Of a stretch of 38,622 nt of DNA, positions 30,101 to 32,300 are shown one piece after another (position 1 is the first letter of the stretch; each line of letters begins with the position of its first letter). The notes under the pieces were generated by a model. The model did no database searches. It was not told where the DNA came from and was given only the letters and a program-made list of their open reading frames with translations. The stretch is taken from positions 1 to 38,622 of the forward strand of contig CAZELR010000039.1 in the NCBI GenBank assembly GCA_964513075.1, given 5' to 3'. The translations under genes were made by a program, and so were the position numbers. Source of the DNA: DAOUBP01 sp964513075. Lineage in GTDB: Bacteria > Chloroflexota > Anaerolineae > CG2-30-64-16.

Positions 30101-31807
30101 GCCGGCAATCGGAGCGCCAAGGGCCCGTATGCCCTGGAAGTGACCTGCGTGCCGGCCGTTCCGACCCTGGCCACGATCGGAACCCACAGCATTCTGGTGG
30201 AGCCGGTGACCGGTGTCACAGATACTTTGACGATCACAACACGGTTGAACAACACCCAGGCCGCGCTGCCGGCAGGCATGGTGGTGGGCTTCTTCGCCAA
30301 CGATGTGCCGATCGCGACCGCACCCTTGCCGGCCCTGGCCGCCGGTGCGGGCGTCACCTTGACCGTCACCTGGCCCAACGTCCACGGCGGCGACTTCGAC
30401 CTCCGGGTGGTGCCGAACGTACCGGACACGGAAGGTCACGCGTTGGCGCTGTGCAGCGCGCCCCAGTCGCTGAAGCAGGCCATTTCGGTGCAGAGCCTGA
30501 TCCTGACCCAGGGGTGGAACCTGGTTTCCACCACCATCAATCCGCAGAACCCGGCGATCACCGTCGTACAGCGGCCCATCAGTGGCGCCTACAGCGTGAT
30601 CCAGAGCTTCGCCAACGGCCCCGCAGGACCGCGCTGGCTGTCTTACCCCGCACTGCCTGAAACCAGTCCGCTAAGCGCCGCGGATGCCGAGCACGGCTAC
30701 TGGATCCGCGTGACCGCCTCACCGCCCGTCACGACGACGCTCGAGGCCGCCAGGCTGCTGATCGTGGGCCAGGCTGTGCCCGACACCACCCCGCTGAACC
30801 TGGTCGCCGGCTGGAACCTGGTCAGCTACCTGCCGCGTGCGACTCTCCCGGTGACGCAGGCGCTGGCCGGCATTGCGGACCACTACCGGGCAGTCCACGG
30901 CTTCGATAACGGCGCGCAGTCGTTCTACCCCGATCTCGACCCCAGCTTCAACACGCTGACGACCATGGAACCACAGCACGGCTACTGGATCCAGACGACC
31001 GGCGCGGTGACGCTCCAGTACTCCACGACGCTGGCGACCACCACCGCCGTCGTCAGCAGCTCGACGCCTTCGCCGAACGTCAGCCCCACCAACCAGTGGG
31101 TCACCTTCTACAGCACGAATTCGACCTTCCGAGACGGTCAGATACCGGAGGGCTCGGTAATCGCCATCTTTGCGGACGGGGTCCAGTGCGGCGAATTCGT
31201 GGTAGGCGCCGCGACGAACCGCTACGGGCTGGCGCCTTGCTACCGCGACGACCCAACCACCCCCGACGTAGATGAGGGCGCCGCGTTGGGCGATACCCTG
31301 ACCTTCACCATCAACGGCATCACTGCGCTCGCCACCCCCCGCAGCCTCAACGGCGCCCTGCTACTTGATCCCGTCCCCCCGATTACCTGGTCCCAGAACC
31401 TGGATCGGTGGGAGGTCGATCTCTACGTGTCGCCGCTGGCTGTCGATCTGGCGTTCTTCACCGCCCAGCCTGAGGGGGACGCGGTGCGCCTGACCTGGGA
31501 GACGGTCAGCGAGGTGGATCACCTGGGCTTTAACCTGTATCGCAGCCTCAGCGCCGCAGGGCCGTGGACGCCGCTCAACGACACGCTGATCGTCAGCCCG
31601 GTCCCGGGCGCGACAGACGGCCAGCACTATGAGTGGCTAGACGCCGATCGGCCCGACGACTCGATCACCTGGTACCAGCTCGAGGCGCTGGACGTGAACG
31701 GCGAGACGCGGATCGTCGGCCAGACCAGCGTCCAACTCGACCCGGTGTCGCCGCCGGCGCAGAGAAACTGGCTGCCGCTGATCCTGCAGCAGCCGGCTGC
31801 CAACTGA
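6161..31807 (+). CDS. Giant (8548-residue) multidomain surface protein
   Basis: One uninterrupted reading frame of 25.6 kb; predicted mass roughly 0.9 MDa. Start has AAGGAGG at 6148-6154, six bases before the ATG. Order of parts: signal peptide 1-31 (ends GASA); LolA-like domain about 35-256; two-helix membrane hairpin 292-340; charged helix 344-375; MPASA repeats 408-427; thrombospondin-3 repeats about 435-572; unrecognised region 575-1300; hydrophobic segment 1313-1510; second thrombospondin-3 block 1728-1817; LamG-like domains 1990-3008 (four) and 3408-3962 (two) with Ig-like domains between and after; LVIVD propeller 4106-4153 plus 6441-6690, split by 18 CARDB repeats (4202-6422); Ig-like domains; CBM9-like domain about 7150-7390; P-domain about 7717-7850 inside an Ig-like domain; two GWNLVS repeats 8110-8290; FN3-like domain about 8427-8530; tail WLPLIL. 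I infer adhesion or extracellular-matrix function: the modules bind glycans, calcium or proteins elsewhere. No protease or hydrolase active site was recognised. Confidence 0.93.
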   Translation: MKCTHSAPARLACCILALVLIGMILPAGASASSDTPEQAIQAAWERASRLGAYRFAAEMTQVTYPAPALANVGRSPTQQAVHLEGSVDLPQHALNMQLWQGGSVLQPADALEIKVEGDRAWGRQAGSGWQETQDFSGLWGPNNDLMAFLAGVKDVRRDDVSDQDTDSHFTFTFDGPAYARHMRDQLESYLIERGELPFNMHLDTARVYQETTGGGEVWLNELGLPVRLVVHLAYPAQKNTEASDVDIDTTFIYSSEALAAAAPGNRGTGAAAGYGTVAAVTRALAGSAADNLPSLLFCGLCTAALAGLVLARGGRRAYATVAIAAVLAMVVAPLMQSAQAASFLNKQAAKQEQAEKAQHSREVAKEVAAEAAGANWDPHADPLTGPSAVAGAVTQRADARNAQGSSSMPASAMPASAMPASAMPASWAPAEDSSDTLDTDGDGLPDSAEADLGSNPANADSDSDGLNDYVEALQLGTSPTLADSDGDGIYDKVEVAGFTYAGLHWYTNPNQADTNGDTLPDGLECLDLKGATQAPATLTRCDADADNIPDPFDTDDDNDGVQDPNDISPNAIVDRNGKAASAGANATAGGAVTPFDGANPFQFQLSNLAVGYPVVADFQLRPVNAKHLGYAMNVLDWPAADNGGQIQHAKNTTFANTDNPAAVDNKDPRAAYGDVRLIPMLELEISGNSADYRIPLRLTTPAISVTVGTADTISATVALSPKADDNNQTKLSFTIDGGGSYTVGIHEGSCPTVGPKLYTFTGVTSGSQHYAGMRTVDLADGTHALSISRSGSDGTDTRCANIGNVVNGRLPDKMVDPQWLKPYGVSVREADDQGTLLAYIPLNVEPDQTGGGKAAFRARMAYELSSASDWQKVQKGRLVWMVQALTDQCDLTGFVPSADSEDEERAAWCATHRTTDELRVVQAYYDEWYLAGMSVKEERSFDVAIAWQSPASYADYPGEDWLWQLARGLAIGFSSGRDCYGDVYDPADYDPAAQPPVCNGDGKRDITVATRGNGNSTIQDRFDDNGSVPANDDRRWGIPKDKLSVETFSYTSDAELAKVMMVETPRILADNFGAGGGAAATPTLLVATEGASRRTTMDAAAFAVSESGEGGLTFDFANLDTTTSTLVKWAPYRYNPNSGPGGVIGWENYPMADYWDHMELVYKAGLRDFYAAQGQPKEEAWLTGAVLVLRAQYLTLHTGMRSVVATGGNLTFTVEEATESSDLALAEAIKGTIYDGFQDLATAVDDFVKAAEPMYTAAKAVIQLINAGAIKTIAGANISKTDAFLAAIGEGFASTGSAWLNAFKPSKFAEIPMAGKAGLVLLVGMAAVAVAACIAASCMGASAVEVVANVLLAINIIMTLKTLLQQAQELAKSTTEITKAAICNAAEFAKAASGVAVVATLIVQIVVTWALAIVVMCLTDMSRIDLGVTIAGAIASTLVLIIMFVIGAIPVIGQILQSLIWLIDYFITAICGWLPDDMQESDAASWFCGGLEGLVTAIFQNLIYTGNIMVDLKERDLEPNEKSRIEFISLDLNDLTYPAMGIREGNGVRLGLTISNTIDMIPLPANIGGAYPYQYNDSNLKSSTFAYKLQDEKIDFHDDLDRSTMDSEWKYADGGDHAAWGDAGHTWRAAEPVVITRTLRSETGVPFGAAGINRHLTQYLSEAFAIPEQGCVLGVCTIWTDRESRHYPLSDSLVFDVFPATLDGFYDLACGSGSCRQSWGGDTAFPALRDADGDGLPAGADPDDTRWDADFDGLGDAFERQHGSDPNSRDTDGDGLGDYEEVMAGTSPVRSDTDGDGLLDGQEVYHRDEFDQDDDGNTTEWVGGWEFVYSMNNDAGDGATANRTWVVPDPLRPDNDYDTLMDSLEKIYGLNPNVPSRGTVLTLRSEVREPDGSGGYAASDNIMKAGQTFHYTATVKNELMNRYAQGLLDTRFPSAATDTSLPPASFVLQPLEQESLAGDVAVKPAAASGVYSFTQIAQARITDWTELAKNAIGWYPFEDGAGATTFADRSGSIPPYNGACSGTCTIDAAGKYGAALSLAGSGTVGSTLNLPESAYGVSFWFKTSQASAGLFSVENTNGTQVYLSTGRVCGRVSYLSGTTPLTEAICSEAASYADGVWHHVVHTTGAFPDGFTGQRLYVDGLLARAGSRTAASTPNAGGVLLGRASAAAANFTGLLDDVRFFGAALSAGEVTALFSQPVLYLTFDETASGWTDHSMFANQISCTGSRCPASAAGVQGKALSLDGSQFVSVGANASLDLSGGSFTLAAWVKPAAADDANCIEHYWDSNPYCTRYEPQGILGLNSGRTGAYPSLQHVMTRPPSPTGPSPIEHRIRFGFPDATGWINYWESGPVLAEDAWNHVVVTFTGGSLKLYVNGRDAGGTDVTFAGKTPAATNQLQIGRSSGTGTLQLKSMLVTGESEAGKSELCVAVAGTEMFHASVKKNHDPDGDGYVDPYAFSRGSIDFTDSTTLKVWEDDRDTTCGGAPGSGDDQILTQTYSTDGPNTKRPIGSPYNVNQTQVNFSGAVDGHFFRTYLNDSAPFDGALDDVRIYREALDPYAVEDLYSAGATVLYLRLDEAPGETSFADVLGLHNGTCSGSGSGAADSCPTAGLPGRLSQAVLFRSEQGDHIAVSEFGNLPQPSVSAWVRRGAGTGATQTIFSYRESAGCGFALDLAQPGSGYYPTFRVKVGDTWQQAQQAVAVPVDTWVHLAGVYDGATLRLYRNGVEVASTPAAGTLTSCTGSGAVGSVSAGTSQFFAGLLDDVRVFGIPLTADQVVSVYRDAPVMLLHLEEGRGADTFADATGNGNTATCASPNCPAAGEAVLGRLGAAADFDGAGDKLSAADAASLDLNRFTIGGWFFPMRDSDGAYPQELIGKYRDMENGGIIQKLESNYRLYLAPGGLTPVIEMWTDESNGYPTARYEVSSAVGLTKNVWNHVMGAYDGINLTIYVNGAPQGTRAAHAIPKQSTWPVYIGGYQSQWPYRMDTFQGRMDEVSVYAKGLSARYVRDIYLTQLSYVENRQNINLTVDADMPESAVQPYAAYLPKASVQLLITASDLTSGVAGADLGSCTGACTPTTWAVAPACQDSLGDGVWCPTFSPPSEGRFTLGSRARDIAGNQAVSAATSTVTVDDTRPNVTFDFTTGARLNVTRDPLEAAGWLLSLSGTAADPALADGAAGSGVPAGGVKVSVLTASGGLVGGEPRLAALSGSTWSVTYRLGAGDPSGRYTARVEAVDEITRLPNLSDQQLARHTTTLEQVFEIDAAAPVVALDRAALPAGIAGAGAVWSGAAAERPVPLVITWTVSSPVTITVQCAGVTLASLTPDMANTYWAGQAAKGSACSVTVGDTTSSGAIRVCGEQVASWAVGQSGPFVFTATSTGCAADTAVTGIERVETEMVNLLPGSPFINEVPAGQVLHLPLDDGALASGALIFRDLSGRDHPGACDGARCPATGQPSPAGSGVRFDGVDDGVTVPDSPDFDFGSGAFAFSFWLKLDGENLWKDIFHWSNAVSGSGGDDVALQTDAAQHLVLYARLNNSGSAVATSTGVLTPGAWQHIVVTRDGTGFIRIYFDGKSAGFGFSAADLNLVDAGTALWLGSNRIANLNTAYAPLAGWISDFRLFRRNLSQDDTRLLYRGSGAQLALSFEESDLFGGASLADRSGRGHAAALITGAGDVQRKGQAGQSGLQALALDGVDDYVAVAASPTLGLDGAGPSGAGAFTEAAWVYPQAAGTLPIIAGGAYAAPFLAYPFLVVSDRTRLSFGFGDGATAWSQTTGDLLTADAWNHVAAVFDGALYHIYVNGVERATADAMSGKRPAPSQQFDIGRDAAASASCGRIQRLTLLPLTWNPRGYVVSFDGRAVWSGQPAPNTPLAIDGPFEWCGSTTIEVLYNVQEGGSLTAFSMGATTVAGTPGPGLASFAGGGLSASLSWDVVAGSSLSFFKGLLDDVRVYARALNALEVQDLYRAGWQVAVPARTGSSVVTTSWSAAAPDGLEGFYRLDLRARDTAGNVSPASPDAWRGDVDTLGPRVSLTQGAVDSLTDRYSMAAQDFNLTETGLQSPCGAGVVSGRRYFDSSWYLLTGANDRLYELDSECKLSVYATRNEVGAYTTAGLAHGVAVSDTRAYVAAGAAGLQVVDVSDPGQPALAGSLAISGTARDVALDYYPLSGAMQQQAAPAVSRAQATTPASGGAIVTTPTPAARFTAVSPQSLPDLVVDEITVSPESPGTTLPVTVTVTVRNQGQAYSNETSVGVFLGYAPEMCDTSEWEGVLEPLAPGASAAVVIPTEGFTGPGVYSIYALADAGCYLEEEDDTNNVGELPDVTVHEALPDLIVHSLTTNPTVPEPGQSFEISVTIKNQGEVAAGGVEAAFYTYVGECPWAGYWQACWDAQWVTFELAAGASESFTVSHPGWELAGAHAIYARVDPQDWTVEADETNNDLGPVVVTVSGATPTPTATPTVTPTPTATNTPTNTPTATNTPTVTNTPTFTPTPTKTATPTATFTPTAIPYPDLVIYSVIVPTTVAFTATEMAVKVRIKNQGTGAAPGGVYPYVALYRDRMPTPNGCDLIGEITQILGFSAGLAAGAISEERTATMSVPAVGAHTIGTYVDWECNIVELDDTNNISGPVSYEVVGPDLTISSLSVEAPPAVNQPFTMTAAIANTGSAAAGASKVQFSIDSIAYPPVDVAALAAGATKTVTKTLIVSNYADHSVTAYADYLNTVTETNETNNTAGPVTFHVSYPDLVIDSITPNPLNPQPGQAVTYTVRLRNAGAGASAAGGYLGLFIDHPPAECDDTQWADSDAMPALAPGAAVDMMMNAPGSYATLGYHQVYAYADYQCDLAETNNYNNDATIQIYVNDLLPDLILDSIVMTPTTVYAGEPVSFVVTLHNGGEEGASPSWSGLYLDPGAPYPACPSAGIPDLVEHVPYLAIGASYTYTVTHIFDEGPHVAYALADYGCSVNEVQEANNYELLNLTVLPERNPDLVVTNLALLAPPVYAEEAFSVTVTVQNQGGAAAAASYVAIFTDHVPTGPGDPAAHVDAVVPGLAAGQSHTATIQAAAVTVQGNHSLAAYADFTELVAENNPSFTGELNNAYGPVWFTAGLPRLPDLEVTGIAPQSGELRARAPISYTVHVHNRGTAAMPPTTLALYGDPATTPIDCGDMSWMDTEPIPALAINESVDLVLNTTGFTTAGLHGVRAFADYLCEVRETYDSNDQYQINVEVGPPALPDLIVTGLTPGAEGVVAGQYFTLTATVKNQGNLGSLTTGLAVYTDALPSGCDDDTWANTADVGPLAPGASTDVAVPQIRLAEPGPHTVWAFADFGCAEEESVETNNTFTRTLQVLATNLAVTELTLDPAADQRAGQWITATVTVRNTSAVPSPGASLGIYTDATPACGAANWANVANIPALQPGASAVLTLPNIRFMTAGAHTVRAFADWPCEIVESNEADNQRSVALDLLPGLWPDLVIENIAMSPAGGPAQGQWTNFAVTVRNVGHSSSAYFYVGLYRDRTPAACPTIDAGDLAARIAPLATGGAVTVNLTTRFDTQGSHQVTAKADYGCSILETDETNNELGYDLTVTPPLLPDLVVESFEIVPSPPFAGEWATVRATVRNQGTAGSSWTDGGFYYGRTPSGCPFETADIGDQGFRIPPLAPGASAAFSVTHLFATEGFSYAYAMADYGCRAAESSEANNISGPLTFTVQSERLPDLIVESVTIDPPSPLAGQQTTFNVVVRNQGSRRSNSWTWSGMYVDRAAPGCPFREGSIGDRVYHLPPLEAGESTTLSISASFTEGAHFVTFEPDYLCLVAESDETNNHYGPVMFTVGPPPRADLIFESIELNPPSPMVNQTVEFLATVRNVGNADATLTTSAGLYFNRTPPGCPPQAGSIGDLVGGIPPLAQGASYSFTVRKSFPLEGIVHVSGFADTGCIQVESNEDNNALNWTALTFMVGPSSGADLVVTGLTASPAVPGVNETVTFTATVKNQGSATSGGATLGLYLDRTPADCPLTPSADQTAAIPGLVPGATANVVLTRSFDAPGPHDIRAYADSPCTVTESNELNNLSNAVSLAVDPPEAPDLVVTSLTAPPTAPVAGQPITFTATVRNAGWALAPASRLGIYSGSAPAGCSGTPRGYASIPALAVGAQQSIAVTDVSFAAAGQYQVYALADDRCAATEYREDNNSFGPLALGVAQLPIPDLSITGVSYTPAQPLAGQPVTYTLQIRNGGAAGLNNPAASVGLYIDRSPVGCTDTPDHLTALPVIAAGATAGVVIVDPTGFAVSDSGVHQVYFLADHTCLVAEIVETNNRYGPMQITTGSPSLPDLQIISLTVLPSNPAQGDTVRFIARVKNAGTAAVPEGAEVRLGLYLDSMPVACSNPQPGLELLAPALATGVTQDFVFEYSAFPQGSHNAWAVVDYACALAEGHEANNLAGPVAFVVGPLPSPTPTPTPTPAPSKTTHDYAFIAMAPSASDEGGAAGLQVVGVDDPSHPQAVAFLALTGEPQGLALARLDADRYALVAAGAAGLHVVNVNNPANPTYVSTLDTPGSAASVAVYGSYAYVADSISGLIVINLANPAAPVSAAIYDTPGVAYDVAIWSPAAGQVYAAVADGATGLTIMDVTSPSSPLYVAQYETPGEGRGVALDGSLAYVADGSTGVAVIDVTIPAQPQFTALSDTPGTARAVTVSAGGPGSFVYVADNDQGLRIINPLTVSPTSQACDAAGNCTAAEAAAAGAVAASQAQIPTRGTTLEAAGPQSGSPVGPATVRAANGFIVSEAAARLAALPVEDGQPTTAVSGQPSAAPPDAAGPQFGGEPAADAVYGFTLRRMLNSVDADDPVYVSFSGLPSVLDTLAPVEVSGQAVAMNSTLKLLRVTVDGEPILIQEWPSDSTVADATWSAPWTPAADGRHVLQAVARDQGDLMASALVTVTVDSDLPELTVNSLVITSTHLYPVDRIDVTGFVTDTGGIAAVAWRTVNTSGGDWLPALVKEREPGESGPLEWRGPWSVGAPLPDGGVFNIGARVTDLAGHTTQITVPVRVDLAPPSGADLSLTSGGAPVAPGDTVTQAGASLDLAWTAGQDGSGLLPYTVRWTTQATSTLASETLLSVPVAGPLTSSFTPGEGQRVIVQLGMEDMVGNRSWRTFGPVDMDSQVTPDYCPLPVIARGQSPEAIPIAWMSSGCTLLGVDRRAAMNGRDEQRLFATWNAEALRLAWTGASWHTDGDLFIYLDTRSGGASVAYNPYLVETAGALVPDQTVITLPAEMAADTLVWVRDSGDAVLLTWNGSDWDWAATLDASNFLTWTGAGMAAAVTGRGQTDLYLPFNLLGITRNGSSNALKLLAFASEEGALRTWAVLPASNGVNSALALGDASHAGLDLTLDHAFNWSALGPGICPNGSNSSTGAIYAAEPKITLASQPAGTSLSLLSDNLYWLRDLLLGSPPPDVGSYLAALTPGQPQVGPGSQVTYTLTYRNAGNGTARGVTAQVDALYALSLAGGQQQTLILGDVGPGEQVSAVLHGNVNLALSSEPWIALAVRVYDSAHPTSGQPADWLWAHQPVDRSAPLFFGITQPGLLLRAGANTLAGYAYDPAGVPDIGFDVQGPGGTSTLDCPDSTPTSGAWTCKWNLAANHGEVFQLKMHAGDAYGQTGAWSDWLAFRVDSRPPTVTINYPASQVAPGSVVRGSGVLVVGTIADDAIGDGGIGGVTGCTNGGLCRPADLQAAGQQPVSREHVPPAPAAVGGCAAPLVSTFVVTESFPVGEVQVGFRAEALHRDLLQVDLTGPGGRTVRLLADDGRSGTDFRNYDVNLFDAAALSVSDLLDNQALGTALYSQDARPVQPLRAFAGQNSAGTWTLSMCDSSGGSAEAAYVSSRLALAPRLSAAADSAWLFRTPDIGQADYVTQTITFNGWDAAGNYAAGLSFDFIADNVAPVIDVTTQVAQATMGDPTVVISGTVSDGGPSATVEIEVHAPGGPVTLVNAARNSDAWWYETPAATPGLYTLWVIATDLAGNRSAKGPYALEVTCVPAVPTLATIGTHSILVEPVTGVTDTLTITTRLNNTQAALPAGMVVGFFANDVPIATAPLPALAAGAGVTLTVTWPNVHGGDFDLRVVPNVPDTEGHALALCSAPQSLKQAISVQSLILTQGWNLVSTTINPQNPAITVVQRPISGAYSVIQSFANGPAGPRWLSYPALPETSPLSAADAEHGYWIRVTASPPVTTTLEAARLLIVGQAVPDTTPLNLVAGWNLVSYLPRATLPVTQALAGIADHYRAVHGFDNGAQSFYPDLDPSFNTLTTMEPQHGYWIQTTGAVTLQYSTTLATTTAVVSSSTPSPNVSPTNQWVTFYSTNSTFRDGQIPEGSVIAIFADGVQCGEFVVGAATNRYGLAPCYRDDPTTPDVDEGAALGDTLTFTINGITALATPRSLNGALLLDPVPPITWSQNLDRWEVDLYVSPLAVDLAFFTAQPEGDAVRLTWETVSEVDHLGFNLYRSLSAAGPWTPLNDTLIVSPVPGATDGQHYEWLDADRPDDSITWYQLEALDVNGETRIVGQTSVQLDPVSPPAQRNWLPLILQQPAAN
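7034..7180 (+). other. Two-helix membrane hairpin with signal-peptidase-like site
   Basis: Residues 292-311 and 319-340 of the giant protein are hydrophobic, joined by the basic loop RGGRRAY. With a cleaved N-terminal signal peptide, the positive-inside rule would put this loop in the cytoplasm and both the LolA-like domain and the remaining 8200 residues outside. The second helix ends PLMQSAQA (Ala338, Gln339, Ala340), which resembles a signal-peptidase I site; cleavage there would release the large part from its anchor. Confidence 0.6.
7381..7440 (+). repeat. 15-bp tandem repeat (4 copies) encoding MPASA units
   Basis: GATGCCAGCATCAGC repeated at 7381-7395, 7396-7410, 7411-7425 and, with a changed end, 7426-7440. 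In frame it encodes the pentapeptide MPASA (Met408, 413, 418, 423). It separates the membrane-proximal charged helix from the first thrombospondin-3 block, so it may act as an adjustable spacer. Each unit contains the small palindrome GATGC-CA-GCATC. Confidence 0.93.
7463..7876 (+). other. First thrombospondin type 3 repeat block
   Basis: Residues about 435-572 contain repeated acidic calcium-binding motifs: DTDGDGLPD, DSDSDGLND, DSDGDGIYD, DTNGDTLPD, DADADNIPD, DTDDDNDGVQD. Spacing of about 20-30 residues and the GSNP/GTSP turns are typical of bacterial TSP3 regions, which bind calcium and stiffen a stalk. The block lies just outside the predicted membrane anchor. Confidence 0.85.
10097..10690 (+). 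other. Internal hydrophobic segment of the giant protein
   Basis: Residues 1313-1510 hold four or five helices of membrane-spanning length: GLVLLVGMAAVAVAACIAAS, a stretch around VVANVLLAINIIMTL, one around VVATLIVQIVVTWALAIVVM, one around ASTLVLIIMFVIGAIPVIGQ, and a weaker one near FCGGLEGLVTAIFQNLIYT. The region before it (about 1230-1300) is helical and amphipathic. Such a segment is not expected in the exposed part of an adhesin and suggests either a second membrane anchor or an element that inserts into a membrane. Confidence 0.7.
11342..11611 (+). other. Second thrombospondin type 3 repeat block
   Basis: Residues about 1728-1817 with DADGDGLPAGADPDD, DADFDGLGD, DTDGDGLGDYEE, DTDGDGLLDGQE and a final DQDDDGN. 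These are calcium-type TSP3 motifs again. It lies after the hydrophobic segment and before the first LamG-like domain, as a likely rigid spacer. Confidence 0.85.
12128..18046 (+). repeat. Six LamG-like (concanavalin A-fold) domains
   Basis: Four consecutive copies at residues about 1990-2197, 2198-2564, 2565-2780 and 2781-3008, then Ig-like domains, then copies at 3408-3632 and 3633-3962. Hallmarks recur in each: an opening strand such as VLYLTFDE, VLYLRLDE, VMLLHLEE or VLHLPLDD; a DRSGRGH/DATGNGN type turn; VWHHVV/AWNHVV/TWVHLAG; a YVNG or YRNG strand; and a closing GLLDDVRVF or similar with DLY or VYR. Copies 1-5 carry a short two-cysteine loop after the opening strand (for example CASPNC, CDGARC). 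Copies 2 and 6 are longer because an extra domain of about 110 residues is inserted before the closing strands. LamG-like domains usually bind glycans or proteins. Confidence 0.8.
18764..25426 (+). repeat. Array of 18 CARDB repeats
   Basis: Residues 4202-6422 consist of 18 repeats of about 105-125 residues. Each starts P/A/T-D/N-L-x-[VI], continues with a strand like FTATVKNQG or VTVRNVG, a LYxDRxPxxC strand-loop, a PxLxxGAS turn, and an AYADxxCxxxExxExNN hairpin before GPVxFTV. These are features of the CARDB domain (cell-adhesion-related domain of bacteria). A Thr/Pro linker separates repeats 1-2 from 3-18 and another follows repeat 18. Repeats are diverged from each other at DNA level, so the array is old rather than recently amplified. 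Confidence 0.88.
19478..19654 (+). repeat. Thr/Pro-rich low-complexity linker
   Basis: Residues 4440-4498 are almost only Thr, Pro, Ala and Asn (TPTPTATPTVTP style), encoded by degenerate ACGCCG and ACGCCGACG units. It lies between CARDB repeats 2 and 3. A shorter sister linker (PSPTPTPTPTPAPSK, residues 6423-6437) closes the array at 25427-25471. Such linkers are commonly extended, flexible and O-glycosylated in exported proteins. Confidence 0.9.
29309..29710 (+). other. P-domain (proprotein-convertase P / Homo B type) inside an Ig-like domain
   Basis: Residues about 7717-7850 read STFVVTESFPVGEVQVGFRA, HRDLLQVDLTGPGGRTVRLL and FAGQNSAGTWTLSMCDSSGG, which match the order of conserved strands of P-domains: the first strand pair, the D/E-L-x-V-x-L-x-x-P-x-G motif, and the F-x-G-x-x-x-x-G-x-W-x-L closing motif. 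It has no protease domain next to it. It is bracketed by VVRGSGVLVVGTIADDA before and FNGWDAAGNYA after, which together look like one Ig-like domain. Confidence 0.7.
30490..31804 (+). other. C-terminal GWNLVS repeats and FN3-like tail
   Basis: Two related units of about 90 residues start at LTQGWNLVSTTI and LVAGWNLVSYLP and end in EHGYWIR and QHGYWIQ. A later FN3-like domain (about 8427-8530) contains VRLTWETVSEVDHLGFNLYR. The protein ends WLPLILQQPAAN. I recall similar Y/W-LPL-[IV] tails on many exported Chloroflexota proteins and suspect a sorting or anchoring signal; this is recollection plus inference. Confidence 0.6.
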
Positions 31808-31812
31808 ACCTG

Positions 31813-31846
31813 CTGTTGCCTGCGCGGCCGGCCGCGCAGGCAACAG
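31813..31846 (+). terminator. Perfect 34-base palindrome after the giant gene
   Basis: CTGTTGCCTGCGCGGCC (31813-31829) is followed directly by its exact reverse complement (31830-31846), five bases after the stop codon. As RNA this makes a very stable stem that would end transcription or protect the 3' end of the 26-kb message. There is no T-tract, so it may work as a bidirectional or atypical terminator. Confidence 0.7.
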
Positions 31847-31910
31847 CCCCAGAGGTGCGGAACATCTTTGGTTCCCGTTCCATATTGCCGGCCCAGCCTG
31901 CGCCCAGCCA

Positions 31911-32196
31911 GGCGACGTCATCAGTTGGCTGGGCGCGCTGCAGGCCCAGGACTATCACGGGGCGCTCTGGGCGATCGGGCTGCGCACAACTGGCACGACT
32001 GAACGCGACATCGAACAGGCGCTTGGCGAGCGCGCCATCGTACGCACCTGGCCGCTGCGCAGCACGCTGCACTTCATCGCCAGCCAGGACGTCCGCTGGC
32101 TGCTGGCACTCCTGACGCCGCGGATGATCACGCACAGCACCGGCCGTTATCGTCAGCTCGGGTTGGACGCAGCGACCTTTGGGCGCAGCAAGCTTG
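31911..32196 (+). pseudogene. Remnant of a winged-helix (HTH_42 / YcaQ-like) gene
   Basis: One open frame encodes about 95 residues typical of the N-terminal part of winged-helix DNA-binding proteins of the HTH_42 type: SWLGALQAQDYHGALWAIGL, TERDIEQALGERAIVRTWPL, RSTLHFIASQDVRWLLALLT. Normal members are some 350-400 residues. Here the first 40 or so residues and start codon are gone, replaced by non-matching sequence, and the match stops at about 32196 (FGRSK). Nothing of the catalytic or C-terminal part remains. The frame stays open into the next gene, so automatic annotation may call a fused protein from ATG 32124. Confidence 0.75.
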
Positions 32197-32300
32197 TCTT
32201 GCTCTTCGAGCCGGCCGCGACGCGCAACACCGGCAACGTCGAAAACGACCGCACCGGGCCGATCCGGAAAGAATCTGATCCCAAGGTCATCGAGGCAAAC

